A DNA stretch of 52,218 nt from an uncultured Holophagaceae bacterium (GCA_903857495.1 CAIOFF010000030.1:1-52218); one strand, 5' to 3'. Numbered from the stretch's first letter, positions 17,903-26,255 are shown. Made by a program: numbers and translations. The notes: a model not told the origin generated them from the letters alone.

Positions 17903-17923
17903 AGCCCCACTCCACGCCCAGGC

Positions 17924-17929
17924 TACTCT
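17924..17929 (+). promoter_or_regulatory. TANNNT -10-like motif 6 nt before lolC/E
   Basis: TACTCT followed by GGTGCC and ATG 17936; no Shine-Dalgarno sequence. Candidate leaderless promoter. Confidence 0.35.
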
Positions 17930-17935
17930 GGTGCC

Positions 17936-19162
17936 ATGCCGCGCTTCGAGAGCATCATCGCCGACCGCTACCTGAAGACCCACCGCAAGGGGGCCTTCGT
18001 GCGGACCATGGTGCGCTTCGCCCGTGGCGGCACGGCCCTGGGTGTCTTCGCCATGGTGGTGGCCCTGGCGGTGATGAACGGCTTCCGCGAAGAGATCCAG
18101 GCCACGCTGTACAGCGCCACGGCCCACTTCACGGTCTTCAACCTGGCCGGAGACATCCCCGACACCGAAGCCACCCTGCGGACCATCCGCGCCGTCCCCG
18201 GCGTGCAGGCCGCCTCCCCCATCCGCCTGGAGAAGGGCCTGCTGCGCCGTCCCAACAGCGAGATGCCCCCGGAGACCGTCGTGGTGAAGGCCGTGGATCC
18301 CGCCACCGCCCACGGCACCTCCAGCATCTTCGACACCATGCAGCCCGCCCCCATCGAGCAGCTGAAGGAGGGCGAGATCATCCTGGGCAAGGAGCTGGCC
18401 CAGCGCCTTGCCTTGAGGGTGGGCGACACCGTGGCCCTGGCGGTGTTCCGCCTGGAGCTGGGCCTGGGCGGCCAGCAGCCCAAGGTGGCCGCCTTCCGCG
18501 TGGCGGGAACCTTCTACAGCCGCAGCTCCGAATACGACAAGGCCTGGGCCTTCATCCACCTGAATGACGCCACGCGCATGGCCCGCTCCGAGGGCCGGGC
18601 CGAGATGATCGAGGTGCGCAGCCGCAGCATCGACGCCATCGCCGAGGTGAAGCCCCGCCTGCTGAAGGCCCTCGGACCCGCCTACCACGCCGCGGACCTG
18701 CGGGACTCCAACCGGTCCCTCTTCGCGGCGCTCACCGTGGAGAAGTGGCTCTTCGCCGCCATCCTCAGCCTCATCATCCTGGTGGCCGCCTTCAACATCG
18801 TGGCCTCCCTGGTGCTGCTGGTGACCGAGAAGCGCCGGGACCTGGGCGTGCTGCTGGCCCTCGGGGCCACCCCGAAGCAGATCCAGCGGCTCTTCGAGTT
18901 GCAGGGCCTGCGCATCGGCGCTGTGGGCACGGCCTGGGGCCTGGGCACAAGCGTCCCCCTCTGCCTGGTCCTGGATCACTTCCGCCTGCTCAAGCTGCCG
19001 GCCGCGGTCTACGACTTCATCACCTACATGCCCTTCCGGCTCAAGGTGCTGGACATCGTGCTGGTGGCCGCCCTGCCCCTGCTGGTGTCCTGGCTGGCGG
19101 CCCGCTACCCCGCCAAGAAGGCCGCCGCCCTGGACCCCGTCGATGCGCTGAGGGCCGAATGA
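17936..19162 (+). CDS. lolC: Lipoprotein-releasing ABC transporter permease (LolC/LolE family)
   Basis: A 408-residue MacB/LolCE-type permease: one helix near the N-terminus (about 32-55), a large periplasmic domain (about 60-270), and three C-terminal helices with the typical ETEKRRDLGVLLALGATP-like segment (here VTEKRRDLGVLLALGATPKQ). It would extract outer-membrane lipoproteins from the inner membrane. Only one permease gene is present, so it may act as a homodimer, as with LolF in other lineages. Its stop overlaps the start of the ATPase gene (ATGA). Confidence 0.9.
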   Translation: MPRFESIIADRYLKTHRKGAFVRTMVRFARGGTALGVFAMVVALAVMNGFREEIQATLYSATAHFTVFNLAGDIPDTEATLRTIRAVPGVQAASPIRLEKGLLRRPNSEMPPETVVVKAVDPATAHGTSSIFDTMQPAPIEQLKEGEIILGKELAQRLALRVGDTVALAVFRLELGLGGQQPKVAAFRVAGTFYSRSSEYDKAWAFIHLNDATRMARSEGRAEMIEVRSRSIDAIAEVKPRLLKALGPAYHAADLRDSNRSLFAALTVEKWLFAAILSLIILVAAFNIVASLVLLVTEKRRDLGVLLALGATPKQIQRLFELQGLRIGAVGTAWGLGTSVPLCLVLDHFRLLKLPAAVYDFITYMPFRLKVLDIVLVAALPLLVSWLAARYPAKKAAALDPVDALRAE

Positions 19163-19809
19163 TCGGATACCCACTCACGGTCACCGACCTGCACAAGACC
19201 TACCCGGGCAACGCCCACCCGGTCTTCGACGGCTTCTCCCTGGACGTGGAGGCCGGCAGCCTCTGCGCCATCGTCGGCGTCTCCGGCGTGGGCAAGACCA
19301 CGCTGCTCAACTGCGTTGCGGGCCTGGACCACTGGGAGGGGGGCCGCATCACCGTGGGCGACGAGCCCGTCCCCGAGGGCGCCGAGGCCCGGGCCCTCTA
19401 CCGCCGCCGCCGCGTGGGCCTGGCCTTCCAGCAGCCCCACCTGCTGCCGGAGTTCACGGTGCGCGAGAACCTGCACATGCCCTTCCTCATCGACGGCACT
19501 TCCTCCGCCGAGGGCGAGGCCTGGATCAGCCAGCTGCTCAGCACCGTGGGCCTCGGCAGCCTGGGAGAGCGGTTTCCGAGCCAGCTGTCCGGCGGCGAGG
19601 CCGCCCGGGCCGGCCTCGCCCGCGCCCTGGTGCGCAAGCCCGCCCTGTGGCTGCTGGACGAGCCCACAGGCAACCTGGACCCCGCCACGGCCGAGGAGGT
19701 CTTCGGGTTCCTCACCAGCCTCCACGCCGAGCTGCGCCCCACCACCCTCCTGGTGACCCACAACCCCGGCCTCGCCGAGCGCTGCATGCGAACGGTAAGG
19801 CTGGGATAG
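19159..19809 (+). CDS. lolD: Lipoprotein-releasing ABC transporter ATP-binding protein
   Basis: A 216-residue ABC ATPase: Walker A GVSGVGKT (40-47), Q-loop QQPHLLPEFTVREN, signature LSGGE (143-147), Walker B LWLLDEP (163-169) and H-loop histidine 201. The LLPEF sequence after the Q-loop is characteristic of LolD/MacB-type ATPases. It powers the adjacent permease. The signature continues EAAR where LolD often has EQQR. Start overlaps the permease stop by 4 bases. Confidence 0.93.
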   Translation: MIGYPLTVTDLHKTYPGNAHPVFDGFSLDVEAGSLCAIVGVSGVGKTTLLNCVAGLDHWEGGRITVGDEPVPEGAEARALYRRRRVGLAFQQPHLLPEFTVRENLHMPFLIDGTSSAEGEAWISQLLSTVGLGSLGERFPSQLSGGEAARAGLARALVRKPALWLLDEPTGNLDPATAEEVFGFLTSLHAELRPTTLLVTHNPGLAERCMRTVRLG

Positions 19810-19835
19810 GCTTCGCCTGCTGATAGCCGTTAACC

Positions 19836-19859
19836 ATTCGCAATTCTCGAATTGCGAAT
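19836..19859. repeat. Perfect inverted repeat between convergent lolD and ruvX
   Basis: ATTCGCAATTC-TC-GAATTGCGAAT: 11-bp arms with a 2-nt loop, in a short AT-rich spacer. GCTGATAGCCG (19819-19829) just upstream recurs at 24123-24133. It may serve as a weak bidirectional terminator or be a fragment of a dispersed repeat. Confidence 0.7.
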
Positions 19860-19866
19860 TGCGGAT

Positions 19867-20304
19867 TTAATCCAACCGATCCGCGGGAACCCCCCTGGCC
19901 CGCCGGTCCTCCAGGACCTCCGCCAGGATCACCGCCGCCGCGGCCGCGTCCAGCATCGCCTTACGCTTCTCGGGCTTCACGCCGCGCTCGCGGAGGAGGC
20001 GCTCGGCTTCGGCGCTGCTGAGGTGCTCGTTCACCAGGCGCAGGGGCAGGCCGGTGCGCTGGGCCAAGTCCTCCCCGAAGGCTCGGGCGGCGGGGGCGGT
20101 CTCGCTCTCGGCGCCGTCCTTGTGGCGGGGCAGGCCCACGGCCAGGACCTGGACGCCTTCCTCGCGGCAGAGGCGCGCCAGGCGCTCCAGGGTGCGCTCG
20201 CCCTCCTGGGGCCAGACCTCGAAGGGCGATGAGAGGATCTCCAGCTCGTCTGAGAAGGCGAGGCCGATCTTCTTGGTGCCGTGGTCGATGCTGAGCCAGC
20301 GCAT
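19867..20304 (-). CDS. ruvX: YqgF/RuvX family RNase H-fold nuclease
   Basis: A 145-residue protein, the normal size. It begins with the RNase H-fold motif SIDHGTKKIGLAFSD (first catalytic Asp in DHG), keeps VGLPRHKDG and NEHLSSAEAE (second acidic residue), and ends with the DAAAAAVILAEVL helix with the third Asp. The family is an essential pre-16S rRNA 5'-end nuclease in E. coli. The start at 20304 has AAGGTC upstream, and TAGGCT six bases before the ATG could also be a leaderless -10 element. Confidence 0.94.
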   Translation of the reverse strand: MRWLSIDHGTKKIGLAFSDELEILSSPFEVWPQEGERTLERLARLCREEGVQVLAVGLPRHKDGAESETAPAARAFGEDLAQRTGLPLRLVNEHLSSAEAERLLRERGVKPEKRKAMLDAAAAAVILAEVLEDRRARGVPADRLD

Positions 20305-20310
20305 GACCTT

Positions 20311-20316
20311 AGCCTA
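20311..20316 (-). promoter_or_regulatory. TANNNT -10-like motif 6 nt before ruvX
   Basis: On the minus strand TAGGCT is followed by AAGGTC and ATG. The AAGGTC could be either a weak ribosome-binding site or simply the -10 to start spacer. Confidence 0.3.
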
Positions 20317-20406
20317 GTGCACCCCGCCCGCCGGGGCAGCTTCCTAAATGGCTTCCAGGCCCGCCGAGTGCTAGGCTTCACTCATCCATCCAGGACAGCG
20401 GGGAGC

Positions 20407-22011
20407 ATGGCCATGGTGTGGGACTACATCATCATCGGTTCCGGTTTCGGCGGCAGCGTCAGCGCGCTGCGGCTCACAGAGAAGGGCTACAAAGTCCTGG
20501 TCCTGGAGAAGGGCCGCCGCCTGCGCACGGGTGACTTCCCCAAGACCACCTGGAACCTGAAGCGGTTCTTCTGGGCGCCCTATGTGGGCTGCCGGGGCCT
20601 CTTCAAGATGACCTTCCTGCCTAACGTGACAGCCCTCTCGGGCGTGGGCGTGGGCGGCGGCTCCCTGGTCTACGCCAACACCCTGCCCATTCCCAAGGAT
20701 CCCTTCTTCCAGTCCCCCTCCTGGAGCAGCCTGGCGGACTGGAAGACCGAGCTGGCCCAGCACTATCAGACAGCCCTGCGCATGCTGGGGGCCACCCGCA
20801 ACCCCAGCCTCACCTACCCCGACGAGGTCCTGCAGGAAGTGGGCCGGCAGATTGGCCGGGGCGACACCTTCGAGCACACCAACGTGGCCGTGTACTTCGG
20901 CAAGAAGGGGGAGACCGTGCCGGATCCCTTCTTCGGCGGCGAGGGCCCCGACCGCACAGGCTGTGAGCTGTGCGGCGGCTGCATGGTGGGCTGCAACCAC
21001 GGCGCCAAGAACACCCTGGACAAGAACTACCTCTACCTGGCGGAGAAGCGGGGCCTGGAGATCGAGGCCGACACCGAAGTCACCTGGGTGCGCCCCCATC
21101 CCGAGGGCGGCTATGAGCTGGAGGCCCGGCATGGCACCTGGGCCATCCCTGCCCTCAATGCCCGCAAGACCTACCGGGCCGCCAAGGTGATCTTCGCCGG
21201 GGGCGTGACGGGTACCGTGCCCCTGCTGCTCCAGCTCAAGGAGCGCAGCGACGGACTGCCCCGCCTCTCCGACCGCATTGGGGACTTCATCCGCACCAAC
21301 AGCGAGGTCCTCATCGGTGTGGTGACGCCCCGCCGGGACAAGGACCTCTCCAGCGGCATCGCCATCGGGTCCATCCTCCACACCGACGAGCACAGCCATC
21401 TGGAGCCTGTGCGCTACTCAGCCGGCTCCGGGGTCTTCCGCACCCTGATGCTGCCCAACGCCCCGGGGGACACCCTCGTCCAGCGCATCCTCAGCGCCCT
21501 GGGCCTGGTGGCCCGCCACCCCATCCAGACCGTGCGGGCCTACCTGGTGCCGGACTGGGCCAAGTACACGATGATCCTGCTCTACATGCGCACGGTGGAC
21601 GGCCACATCCGCATGCGCCTGGGCCGCAGCCCCTTCACGGCCTTCTTCCGCGGGGCCATCACCACCAAGGGCGACGGGCCCCCGGCCAAGGCCTGGGCTC
21701 ATGAGGCCACGGACCTGGCCCGGCGGGTGGCCCACCAGCTGGATGGCTACCCCACCAGCCTCCTCACGGAGACCCTCCTGGGCATCCCCACGACGGCCCA
21801 CATCCTCGGCGGCGCCCCCATGGGGGACTCCCCGGAGACCGGCGCCATCGACCACCAGCATCGCCTCTTCGGCTACGAGGGCCTCTACGTCATCGACGGG
21901 GCGGCCATCTCCGCCAACATCGGCGTGAACCCCTCGCTCACCATCACCGCCCTGGCCGAGCGGGCCATGGCCCTCATCCCGCGCAAGGGGGAGGTCGCCG
22001 CGGCCTCATGA
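20407..22011 (+). CDS. GMC-type FAD-dependent oxidoreductase (cholesterol-oxidase-like)
   Basis: A 534-residue flavoprotein. FAD binding: DYIIIGSGFGGSVSALRL and VLEKGRR at the N-terminus, GVGVGGGSLVYAN in the middle, and the C-terminal GLYVIDGAAISANIGVNPSLTI. Between them is a cysteine motif C186-x2-C189-x2-C192-x3-C196 (CELCGGCMVGC), shared by a bacterial subgroup of cholesterol-oxidase-like proteins and laid out like an Fe-S cluster site. It oxidises an alcohol or sterol-like substrate that cannot be named. GGGGAG precedes the ATG. Stop overlaps ogt by 4 bases. Confidence 0.85.
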   Translation: MAMVWDYIIIGSGFGGSVSALRLTEKGYKVLVLEKGRRLRTGDFPKTTWNLKRFFWAPYVGCRGLFKMTFLPNVTALSGVGVGGGSLVYANTLPIPKDPFFQSPSWSSLADWKTELAQHYQTALRMLGATRNPSLTYPDEVLQEVGRQIGRGDTFEHTNVAVYFGKKGETVPDPFFGGEGPDRTGCELCGGCMVGCNHGAKNTLDKNYLYLAEKRGLEIEADTEVTWVRPHPEGGYELEARHGTWAIPALNARKTYRAAKVIFAGGVTGTVPLLLQLKERSDGLPRLSDRIGDFIRTNSEVLIGVVTPRRDKDLSSGIAIGSILHTDEHSHLEPVRYSAGSGVFRTLMLPNAPGDTLVQRILSALGLVARHPIQTVRAYLVPDWAKYTMILLYMRTVDGHIRMRLGRSPFTAFFRGAITTKGDGPPAKAWAHEATDLARRVAHQLDGYPTSLLTETLLGIPTTAHILGGAPMGDSPETGAIDHQHRLFGYEGLYVIDGAAISANIGVNPSLTITALAERAMALIPRKGEVAAAS

Positions 22012-22484
22012 TCCGCGAGCTGTCCTTCGCCACCCGGCTGGGTCGCCTCCGCCTGGGCTGGAGCCCCGAGGGCATCTGCCTGCTGCGCTTTGCCGAGACC
22101 CCGGGCCCAGACGAGGCCGCCACGGCGCCTGCCTGGGTCCACGACGCCGTGCGCCGGCTTATGGCTCACCTGGCTGGCCAGCACCAGGACCTGCGGGACC
22201 TCCCCCTGGACCTGTCGGACCTCACGCCCTTCCAGCGCCGGGTGGCGGACGTGCTGCGCGCCACCCGACCGGGAGAGACCCTCACCTACGGCGATGTGGC
22301 CCTGCTGGCGGGTCGGCCGGGCGCGGCCCGGGCCGTGGGCCAGGCCGTGAAGGCCAACCCCATCCTGATCCTCGTGCCCTGCCACCGCGTGGTGGCCGCG
22401 AGCGGCCCCGGCGGCTGGAGCGCCTTCGGCACCCCCGAGCGGAAGGCCCGGCTGCTGGCGCTTGAAGACCCTAAAGCTTGTTGA
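22008..22484 (+). CDS. ogt: Methylated-DNA-protein-cysteine methyltransferase
   Basis: A 158-residue suicide alkyltransferase. The active-site PCHRVV is present, preceded by the DNA-binding helix region (YGDVALLAGRPGAARAVGQAVKANP). The N-terminal domain is short, as in Ogt. It transfers O6-alkyl groups from guanine to its own cysteine. It is translationally coupled (ATGA) to the upstream flavoprotein gene; the functional link is unclear. Its last 14 bases overlap the convergent NAD(P)-binding protein gene. Confidence 0.94.
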   Translation: MIRELSFATRLGRLRLGWSPEGICLLRFAETPGPDEAATAPAWVHDAVRRLMAHLAGQHQDLRDLPLDLSDLTPFQRRVADVLRATRPGETLTYGDVALLAGRPGAARAVGQAVKANPILILVPCHRVVAASGPGGWSAFGTPERKARLLALEDPKAC

Positions 22485-23130
22485 TGTCGGGGGTCTCCAG
22501 GATGGCCTTGGGCGCCCCTGCCAGCGCCGCCTGAAGCATGGCCCGGCCGAGCTGCTCCGTGGTGGTGAAGCTGTCCGGTGAGAGCGCCTTCAGGAGCGGC
22601 CAGAAGGGCCCCAGCAGGACGTAGAGCAGGCGGTACAGGGTCGTCCGGGAGGTGATGCCGTGGAGGGGCCGGATGGCGCCGGGGCGGAAGAGGTAGACCC
22701 CCTTGAAGGGCAGCTGGAGCAGGGCGTTCTCGATGCGGCCCTTCACCCGGGCCCACATGACCCGGCCCTGTTCCGAGCTGTCGGCCCCGGCACCGGAGAT
22801 GTAGCAGAAGGTCATGGCCGGGTTCAGGCGGACCAGGGTCTGGGCCGCAGCCAGGGTGAGGTCGCAGGTCATGCGCTGGTAGGCCGCTTCGCTGAGTCCC
22901 GCTGAGGTGACGCCCAGGCAGAAGCAGCAGGCGTCCAGGCCCGTCAGCTCGCCCGCGACGGCCGAGTAGTCGAAGAAGTCCGCGTGGAGCAGCTCCCGCA
23001 GCTTGGGGTGGACCTGCCCGGACGGGCTGCGCCCGATCACGAGGACCTCAGTCACCCGCTGATCGAGCAGGCACTCGCGCAGGACCCCCTGCCCAATCAT
23101 GCCGGTCGCACCGAAGAGCAGCACCTTCAT
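22471..23130 (-). CDS. NAD(P)H-binding Rossmann-fold protein (atypical SDR)
   Basis: A 219-residue protein with the nucleotide-binding motif LLFGATGMIGQGVL at the N-terminus, YISGAGAD in place of the catalytic serine region, and YLFRPGAIRP later. This matches the atypical extended SDR group (NmrA/HTATIP2-like). These bind NAD(P) but often lack a complete YxxxK site; here ARVKGRIE follows where it might sit. Function unknown. GGGAGG lies upstream of the start at 23130. Divergent from murB. Confidence 0.82.
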   Translation of the reverse strand: MKVLLFGATGMIGQGVLRECLLDQRVTEVLVIGRSPSGQVHPKLRELLHADFFDYSAVAGELTGLDACCFCLGVTSAGLSEAAYQRMTCDLTLAAAQTLVRLNPAMTFCYISGAGADSSEQGRVMWARVKGRIENALLQLPFKGVYLFRPGAIRPLHGITSRTTLYRLLYVLLGPFWPLLKALSPDSFTTTEQLGRAMLQAALAGAPKAILETPDINKL

Positions 23131-23160
23131 CTGGAACCTCCCCAGTCCATACTGGACCCG

Positions 23161-24048
23161 ATGATGCACCCTTTCCCCGATGACCTGCTGGGCCTCCCGC
23201 ACCGCCGGGACGTGCCCTTTGCCCGGCTCACCACCCTGGGCGTGGGCGGCGTCTGCCGCTGGCTCTTCGAACCCACCACCGAGGCCGAGGCCCAGGCCTT
23301 CGTGCGGGCCTGCGTCCGCGAGGGGCTGCCCTGGCGCGTGCTGGGCGGCGGCTCGAACCTGGTGGTGCTGGGCGATGTGGAGACCCCGGTCCTGCGATTG
23401 GCCCTACCGAAGCTGGTTCAGCGCGAGGGATCCGAGCTGACGGCCCCCGCCAGCCATGGCCACATCGCCCTGGCCGAAGCCGCAGCGGCGGCGGGCCTGT
23501 CAGGACTCGAGTTCGCCAGCGGCATCCCCGGTTCCCTGGGCGGAGCCATCCGGATGAACGCCGGGGCCTACGGCCGCGAGTGGGTGGACGTGCTGACCCG
23601 CTTCCGCTTCCTCACCCCGGAGGGCGAGCTGGTGGAGCGCGCCCCCCAGCCCGGCGATTTCCGCTACCGCGGGAGCTTCCTCACAGCCGGTCACGTGGTG
23701 CTGTCCGCCACGGCGCGGCTGGCGGCCAGCGACCCCGCCGCGATCCGCGCGCAGGTGGCCGAGTACCGGGCGAAACGCGGCACCAGCCAGCCCCTCTCCC
23801 AGCGCAACGCCGGCTGCATCTTCAAGAATCCCCCTGGCCAGAGCGCCGGGCGTCTCATCGACGCGGCGGGCCTCAAGGGCCTCCGGGTGGGTGACGCCGA
23901 GGTCAGCCCCGAGCACGCCAACTTCCTGGTGAACCACGGCCATGCCACCGCCGCCCAGTTTGCCGAGCTCATGGAGCGGGTCCGCGCCCGGGTGCTGGAA
24001 GCCCATGGCGTGGAGCTGGAGCCCGAGGTGGAGATCTGGCGGGGCTGA
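23161..24048 (+). CDS. murB: UDP-N-acetylenolpyruvoylglucosamine reductase
   Basis: A 295-residue MurB. FAD-binding parts: TTLGVGGVCRWLFEP, VLGGGSNLVV, and the GLEFASGIPGSLGGAIRMNAGAYG stretch. RGSFL contains the catalytic serine, and NAGCIFKNPPGQSAGRLIDAAGLKG near the C-terminus is typical of the type II (short) enzyme; the catalytic Glu lies in ELEPEVEIWRG. It makes UDP-MurNAc for peptidoglycan. The start at 23161 (two consecutive ATGs) lacks a Shine-Dalgarno sequence. It heads a cell-division/wall cluster with ftsQAZ. Confidence 0.95.
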   Translation: MMHPFPDDLLGLPHRRDVPFARLTTLGVGGVCRWLFEPTTEAEAQAFVRACVREGLPWRVLGGGSNLVVLGDVETPVLRLALPKLVQREGSELTAPASHGHIALAEAAAAAGLSGLEFASGIPGSLGGAIRMNAGAYGREWVDVLTRFRFLTPEGELVERAPQPGDFRYRGSFLTAGHVVLSATARLAASDPAAIRAQVAEYRAKRGTSQPLSQRNAGCIFKNPPGQSAGRLIDAAGLKGLRVGDAEVSPEHANFLVNHGHATAAQFAELMERVRARVLEAHGVELEPEVEIWRG

Positions 24049-24057
24049 AGGCTCTCA

Positions 24058-24137
24058 GCTGTCAGCTATCAAAAGACCTATACCGATGGGCCTGCCAAGC
24101 CCCATCCGTTGACAGCCGATAGCTGATAGCCGACAGC
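24058..24137. repeat. Intergenic inverted-repeat element between murB and ftsQ
   Basis: GCTGTCAGCTATC (24058-24070) pairs with GATAGCTGATAGC (24118-24130) with one mismatch; a further GATAGCCGACAGC overlaps it to 24137. Inside, GATGGG and CCCATC form a second hairpin. The GCTGATAGCCG word is shared with 19819-19829. It is a probable dispersed repeat; TTGACA at 24109-24114 within it is a perfect -35 but no -10 lies at the right distance. Confidence 0.65.
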
Positions 24138-24145
24138 CAACCTGC

Positions 24146-24151
24146 TACCTT
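24146..24151 (+). promoter_or_regulatory. TANNNT -10-like motif 7 nt before ftsQ
   Basis: TACCTT, then CAACCCC, then ATG 24159. No Shine-Dalgarno sequence precedes the start. Candidate leaderless promoter. Confidence 0.3.
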
Positions 24152-24158
24152 CAACCCC

Positions 24159-24947
24159 ATGGCCATGCTCCCCCGAACCCGCCCCCGGCGGCCCTGGTTT
24201 CCCTGGGTCCGGGCGGGCCTCACCCTCACGGTCCTGGGCCTCGCGGGCTGGGGGCTGCTGGAGTTCGGCACGCGCTACCTGGGCCTCCAGAAGCTGGTCA
24301 TCGAGCAAGTGAATGTCAGCGGCTGCCGGGGCGAGCGGCAGCTGGAGATCCAGAAGCTGGCGGAGCAGCTGGTCCTGGGCAAGCCGCTCTTCTGGGTGGA
24401 TGCCGAGGAGCTGCGCAGCCGCATCGAGGCCAAGCGCTGGGTGCGCGGGCTGCAGATCCGCAAGGACCCGCCGGACCGCCTGAGCCTGGCCATCGAGGAG
24501 CGCCGCCCGGTGCTCTGGCTGGTGCGGCCCAACGGGGTCTTCCTGGTCTCGGATGACGGCGTGGTGCTCGACCGGGTCAGCCAGGCCAACCTAAATCCCA
24601 TTCCTGTGGTGGTGGATCCCGCCAGCCAGACAGACCAGGGACTGGCCCGCCTCGTGAGTGCCGCACGCATTCTTCGGGAAAAACAGCAGGGCTTTTATGA
24701 GCGCATCACCGAGCTGCGGGATGGCCCCAAGGGGCCTGTGGCCTACATCGACGGGCTTCCGGCCCCGATCTTCCTCTCCCGCCAGGATGTCACGAAAAAT
24801 GTGCCCAATTTCCAGGGGCTCTTCGTAGACCGCCTCGCCCAGCGGCCGGATCTGGCCCGGCTGCGGTACATCGACCTGCGCTGGGATGACGAGGTGGCCG
24901 TCGGAGAGCCCGAGGATGCCAGCGCTCCGCCCAAGGCACCGCGCTGA
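24159..24947 (+). CDS. ftsQ: Cell division protein FtsQ
   Basis: A 262-residue bitopic protein: a short basic cytoplasmic tail, one membrane helix (about 17-37), a POTRA domain starting at LVIEQVNVSGCRGERQLEIQ, then the FtsQ beta domain (LSLAIEERRPVLWL, FLVSDDGVVLDR). FtsQ links early and late divisome proteins in the periplasm. The location between murB and ftsA is the classical dcw order. It is a diverged member, as FtsQ usually is, and context carries much of the assignment. Confidence 0.9.
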   Translation: MAMLPRTRPRRPWFPWVRAGLTLTVLGLAGWGLLEFGTRYLGLQKLVIEQVNVSGCRGERQLEIQKLAEQLVLGKPLFWVDAEELRSRIEAKRWVRGLQIRKDPPDRLSLAIEERRPVLWLVRPNGVFLVSDDGVVLDRVSQANLNPIPVVVDPASQTDQGLARLVSAARILREKQQGFYERITELRDGPKGPVAYIDGLPAPIFLSRQDVTKNVPNFQGLFVDRLAQRPDLARLRYIDLRWDDEVAVGEPEDASAPPKAPR

Positions 24948-25010
24948 CCAACAGAAATAGAACGGGTGTTTTTTCCGCCCAGGAATGCTCAATTCCGGGG
25001 ATGGAAATGG

Positions 25011-25016
25011 TATAAA
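25011..25016 (+). promoter_or_regulatory. Possible -10 element of an ftsA promoter
   Basis: TATAAA lies 24 bases before the ftsA ATG in a 93-bp AT-richer gap after ftsQ. No convincing -35 is seen at 17 bases (sequence around 24988 is weak), so this is only a candidate for an internal ftsA-ftsZ promoter. Confidence 0.4.
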
Positions 25017-25040
25017 CCTAGAGCAAGGAAAAGGATCTTC

Positions 25041-26255
25041 ATGCCTCAGCGCGCCGTCCTCCTCGGACTCGATCTTGGTGCTAGCAAAGTGGTGGCGGTG
25101 GTGGCCGTCCACGAGGAAGACGGGACGATCAATGTAACGGGCATGGGTCAGGCGGCCTCCCAGGGCGGCATCACCCAGGGCCAGATCACGGACATGGACA
25201 TCAGCACCCGCGCTGTCGTGCGGGCCGTCGAGGAAGCCATGAACACCGCGGGGCAGACCCGGGTGGACGGCATCCGCGTGGCCGTGGATGGCATCCAGTT
25301 CAAGGGCGAGAACCTCCGCGACTCCATCACCATCTCCAGCAGCGACAAGATCATCTCCGCCGCCGACCGGGACCGCGTGCTCGAGCAGGCCACCAACGGC
25401 TGCAAGCTGGCCAAGGAGGAGCTGGTCCTCCACCGCATCCCGCAGATGTTCCACATCAAGGGCCAGCGCGACATCCGCAACCCCGTGGGCATGTTCGGCG
25501 AGACGCTCGAGGCCGAGGTCCGCATCATCGTGGCCCCCAATCCCGTGGTCACGAACATCCAGCTCGCGCTGAAGAACGCGGGGCTCCACGGCGCGGACCT
25601 GATGTATTCCCCCCTGGCGAGCGCCGAGGCCGTGCTGAGCCGGGAAGACCGCGACAACGGCGCCGTGGTGGTGGACATCGGGGAACAGCTCACCCACCTG
25701 GGCATCTTCCTGCACGGCACCCTGTTCCACTCGGCGATCATCCCCATCGGCGGAGCGCACTTCACCCGGGACCTCGAGATCACCAAGCACCTCGGCGGCA
25801 TCGCCGCAGCCGAGCGCATCAAGATCCGCTTCGGCACGGTGCTCCCGTCCCTCGTGCCCGCCGAAGAGTCGGTCGAGCTCGAGGAGGAAGGCCGCACGGT
25901 CTCCCGCCGCGAGATCGCCGAAGTCCTGCAGGCCCGCGCCGCGGAGCTGCTGAACCTGGTGCTCGCCGAGATGGGCCGCACCGGCCTCATGCACGAGATC
26001 CACGGCGGCGTCCACCTGGTGGGCGGCGGCGCTCTGCTCACGCACCTTGCCATCCTCGCCCAGACCCTGCTGGGCCGCCCCCGGGTCGTCCTGGGCCGGA
26101 TCCAGGGCGTGGCCGGCCTGCCCCAGGCCACGGGCAATCCCTACTTCGTGAACGCCCTCGGCGCCGTCAAGACCCTGGCCCGGGACCTCGCGGAGACCCG
26201 CGTCAAGCCTGATCGCGGGGGCAGCCTGCTCGAACGCATCCGGAATTTCTTCTAG
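25041..26255 (+). CDS. ftsA: Cell division protein FtsA
   Basis: A 404-residue actin-fold ATPase: LGLDLGASKVVAVVA (phosphate 1), the SHS2 insertion (about 85-165), VVDIGEQLTHLGIF (phosphate 2), and VHLVGGGALLTHL (adenosine motif). It ends in the amphipathic membrane-targeting helix LLERIRNFF. FtsA tethers FtsZ to the membrane. In phosphate 2 the usual DIGGGTT is replaced by DIGEQLT, a noticeable change. The start at 25041 has AAGGA upstream; the frame to 24966 is spurious. Confidence 0.95.
   Translation: MPQRAVLLGLDLGASKVVAVVAVHEEDGTINVTGMGQAASQGGITQGQITDMDISTRAVVRAVEEAMNTAGQTRVDGIRVAVDGIQFKGENLRDSITISSSDKIISAADRDRVLEQATNGCKLAKEELVLHRIPQMFHIKGQRDIRNPVGMFGETLEAEVRIIVAPNPVVTNIQLALKNAGLHGADLMYSPLASAEAVLSREDRDNGAVVVDIGEQLTHLGIFLHGTLFHSAIIPIGGAHFTRDLEITKHLGGIAAAERIKIRFGTVLPSLVPAEESVELEEEGRTVSRREIAEVLQARAAELLNLVLAEMGRTGLMHEIHGGVHLVGGGALLTHLAILAQTLLGRPRVVLGRIQGVAGLPQATGNPYFVNALGAVKTLARDLAETRVKPDRGGSLLERIRNFF

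Noticed and set aside
16550-19174. 874-codon antisense frame opposite the PilZ and lolC/E genes
   Set aside because: Composition is the mirror image of GC3-biased coding on the other strand (His, Gly, Ala, Gln rich) and it spans two confident plus-strand genes.
24109-24151. Consensus promoter for ftsQ using TTGACA at 24109
   Set aside because: The nearest -10-like hexamer (TACCTT) is 31 bases away, too far for a normal promoter; the TTGACA is part of the inverted-repeat element.
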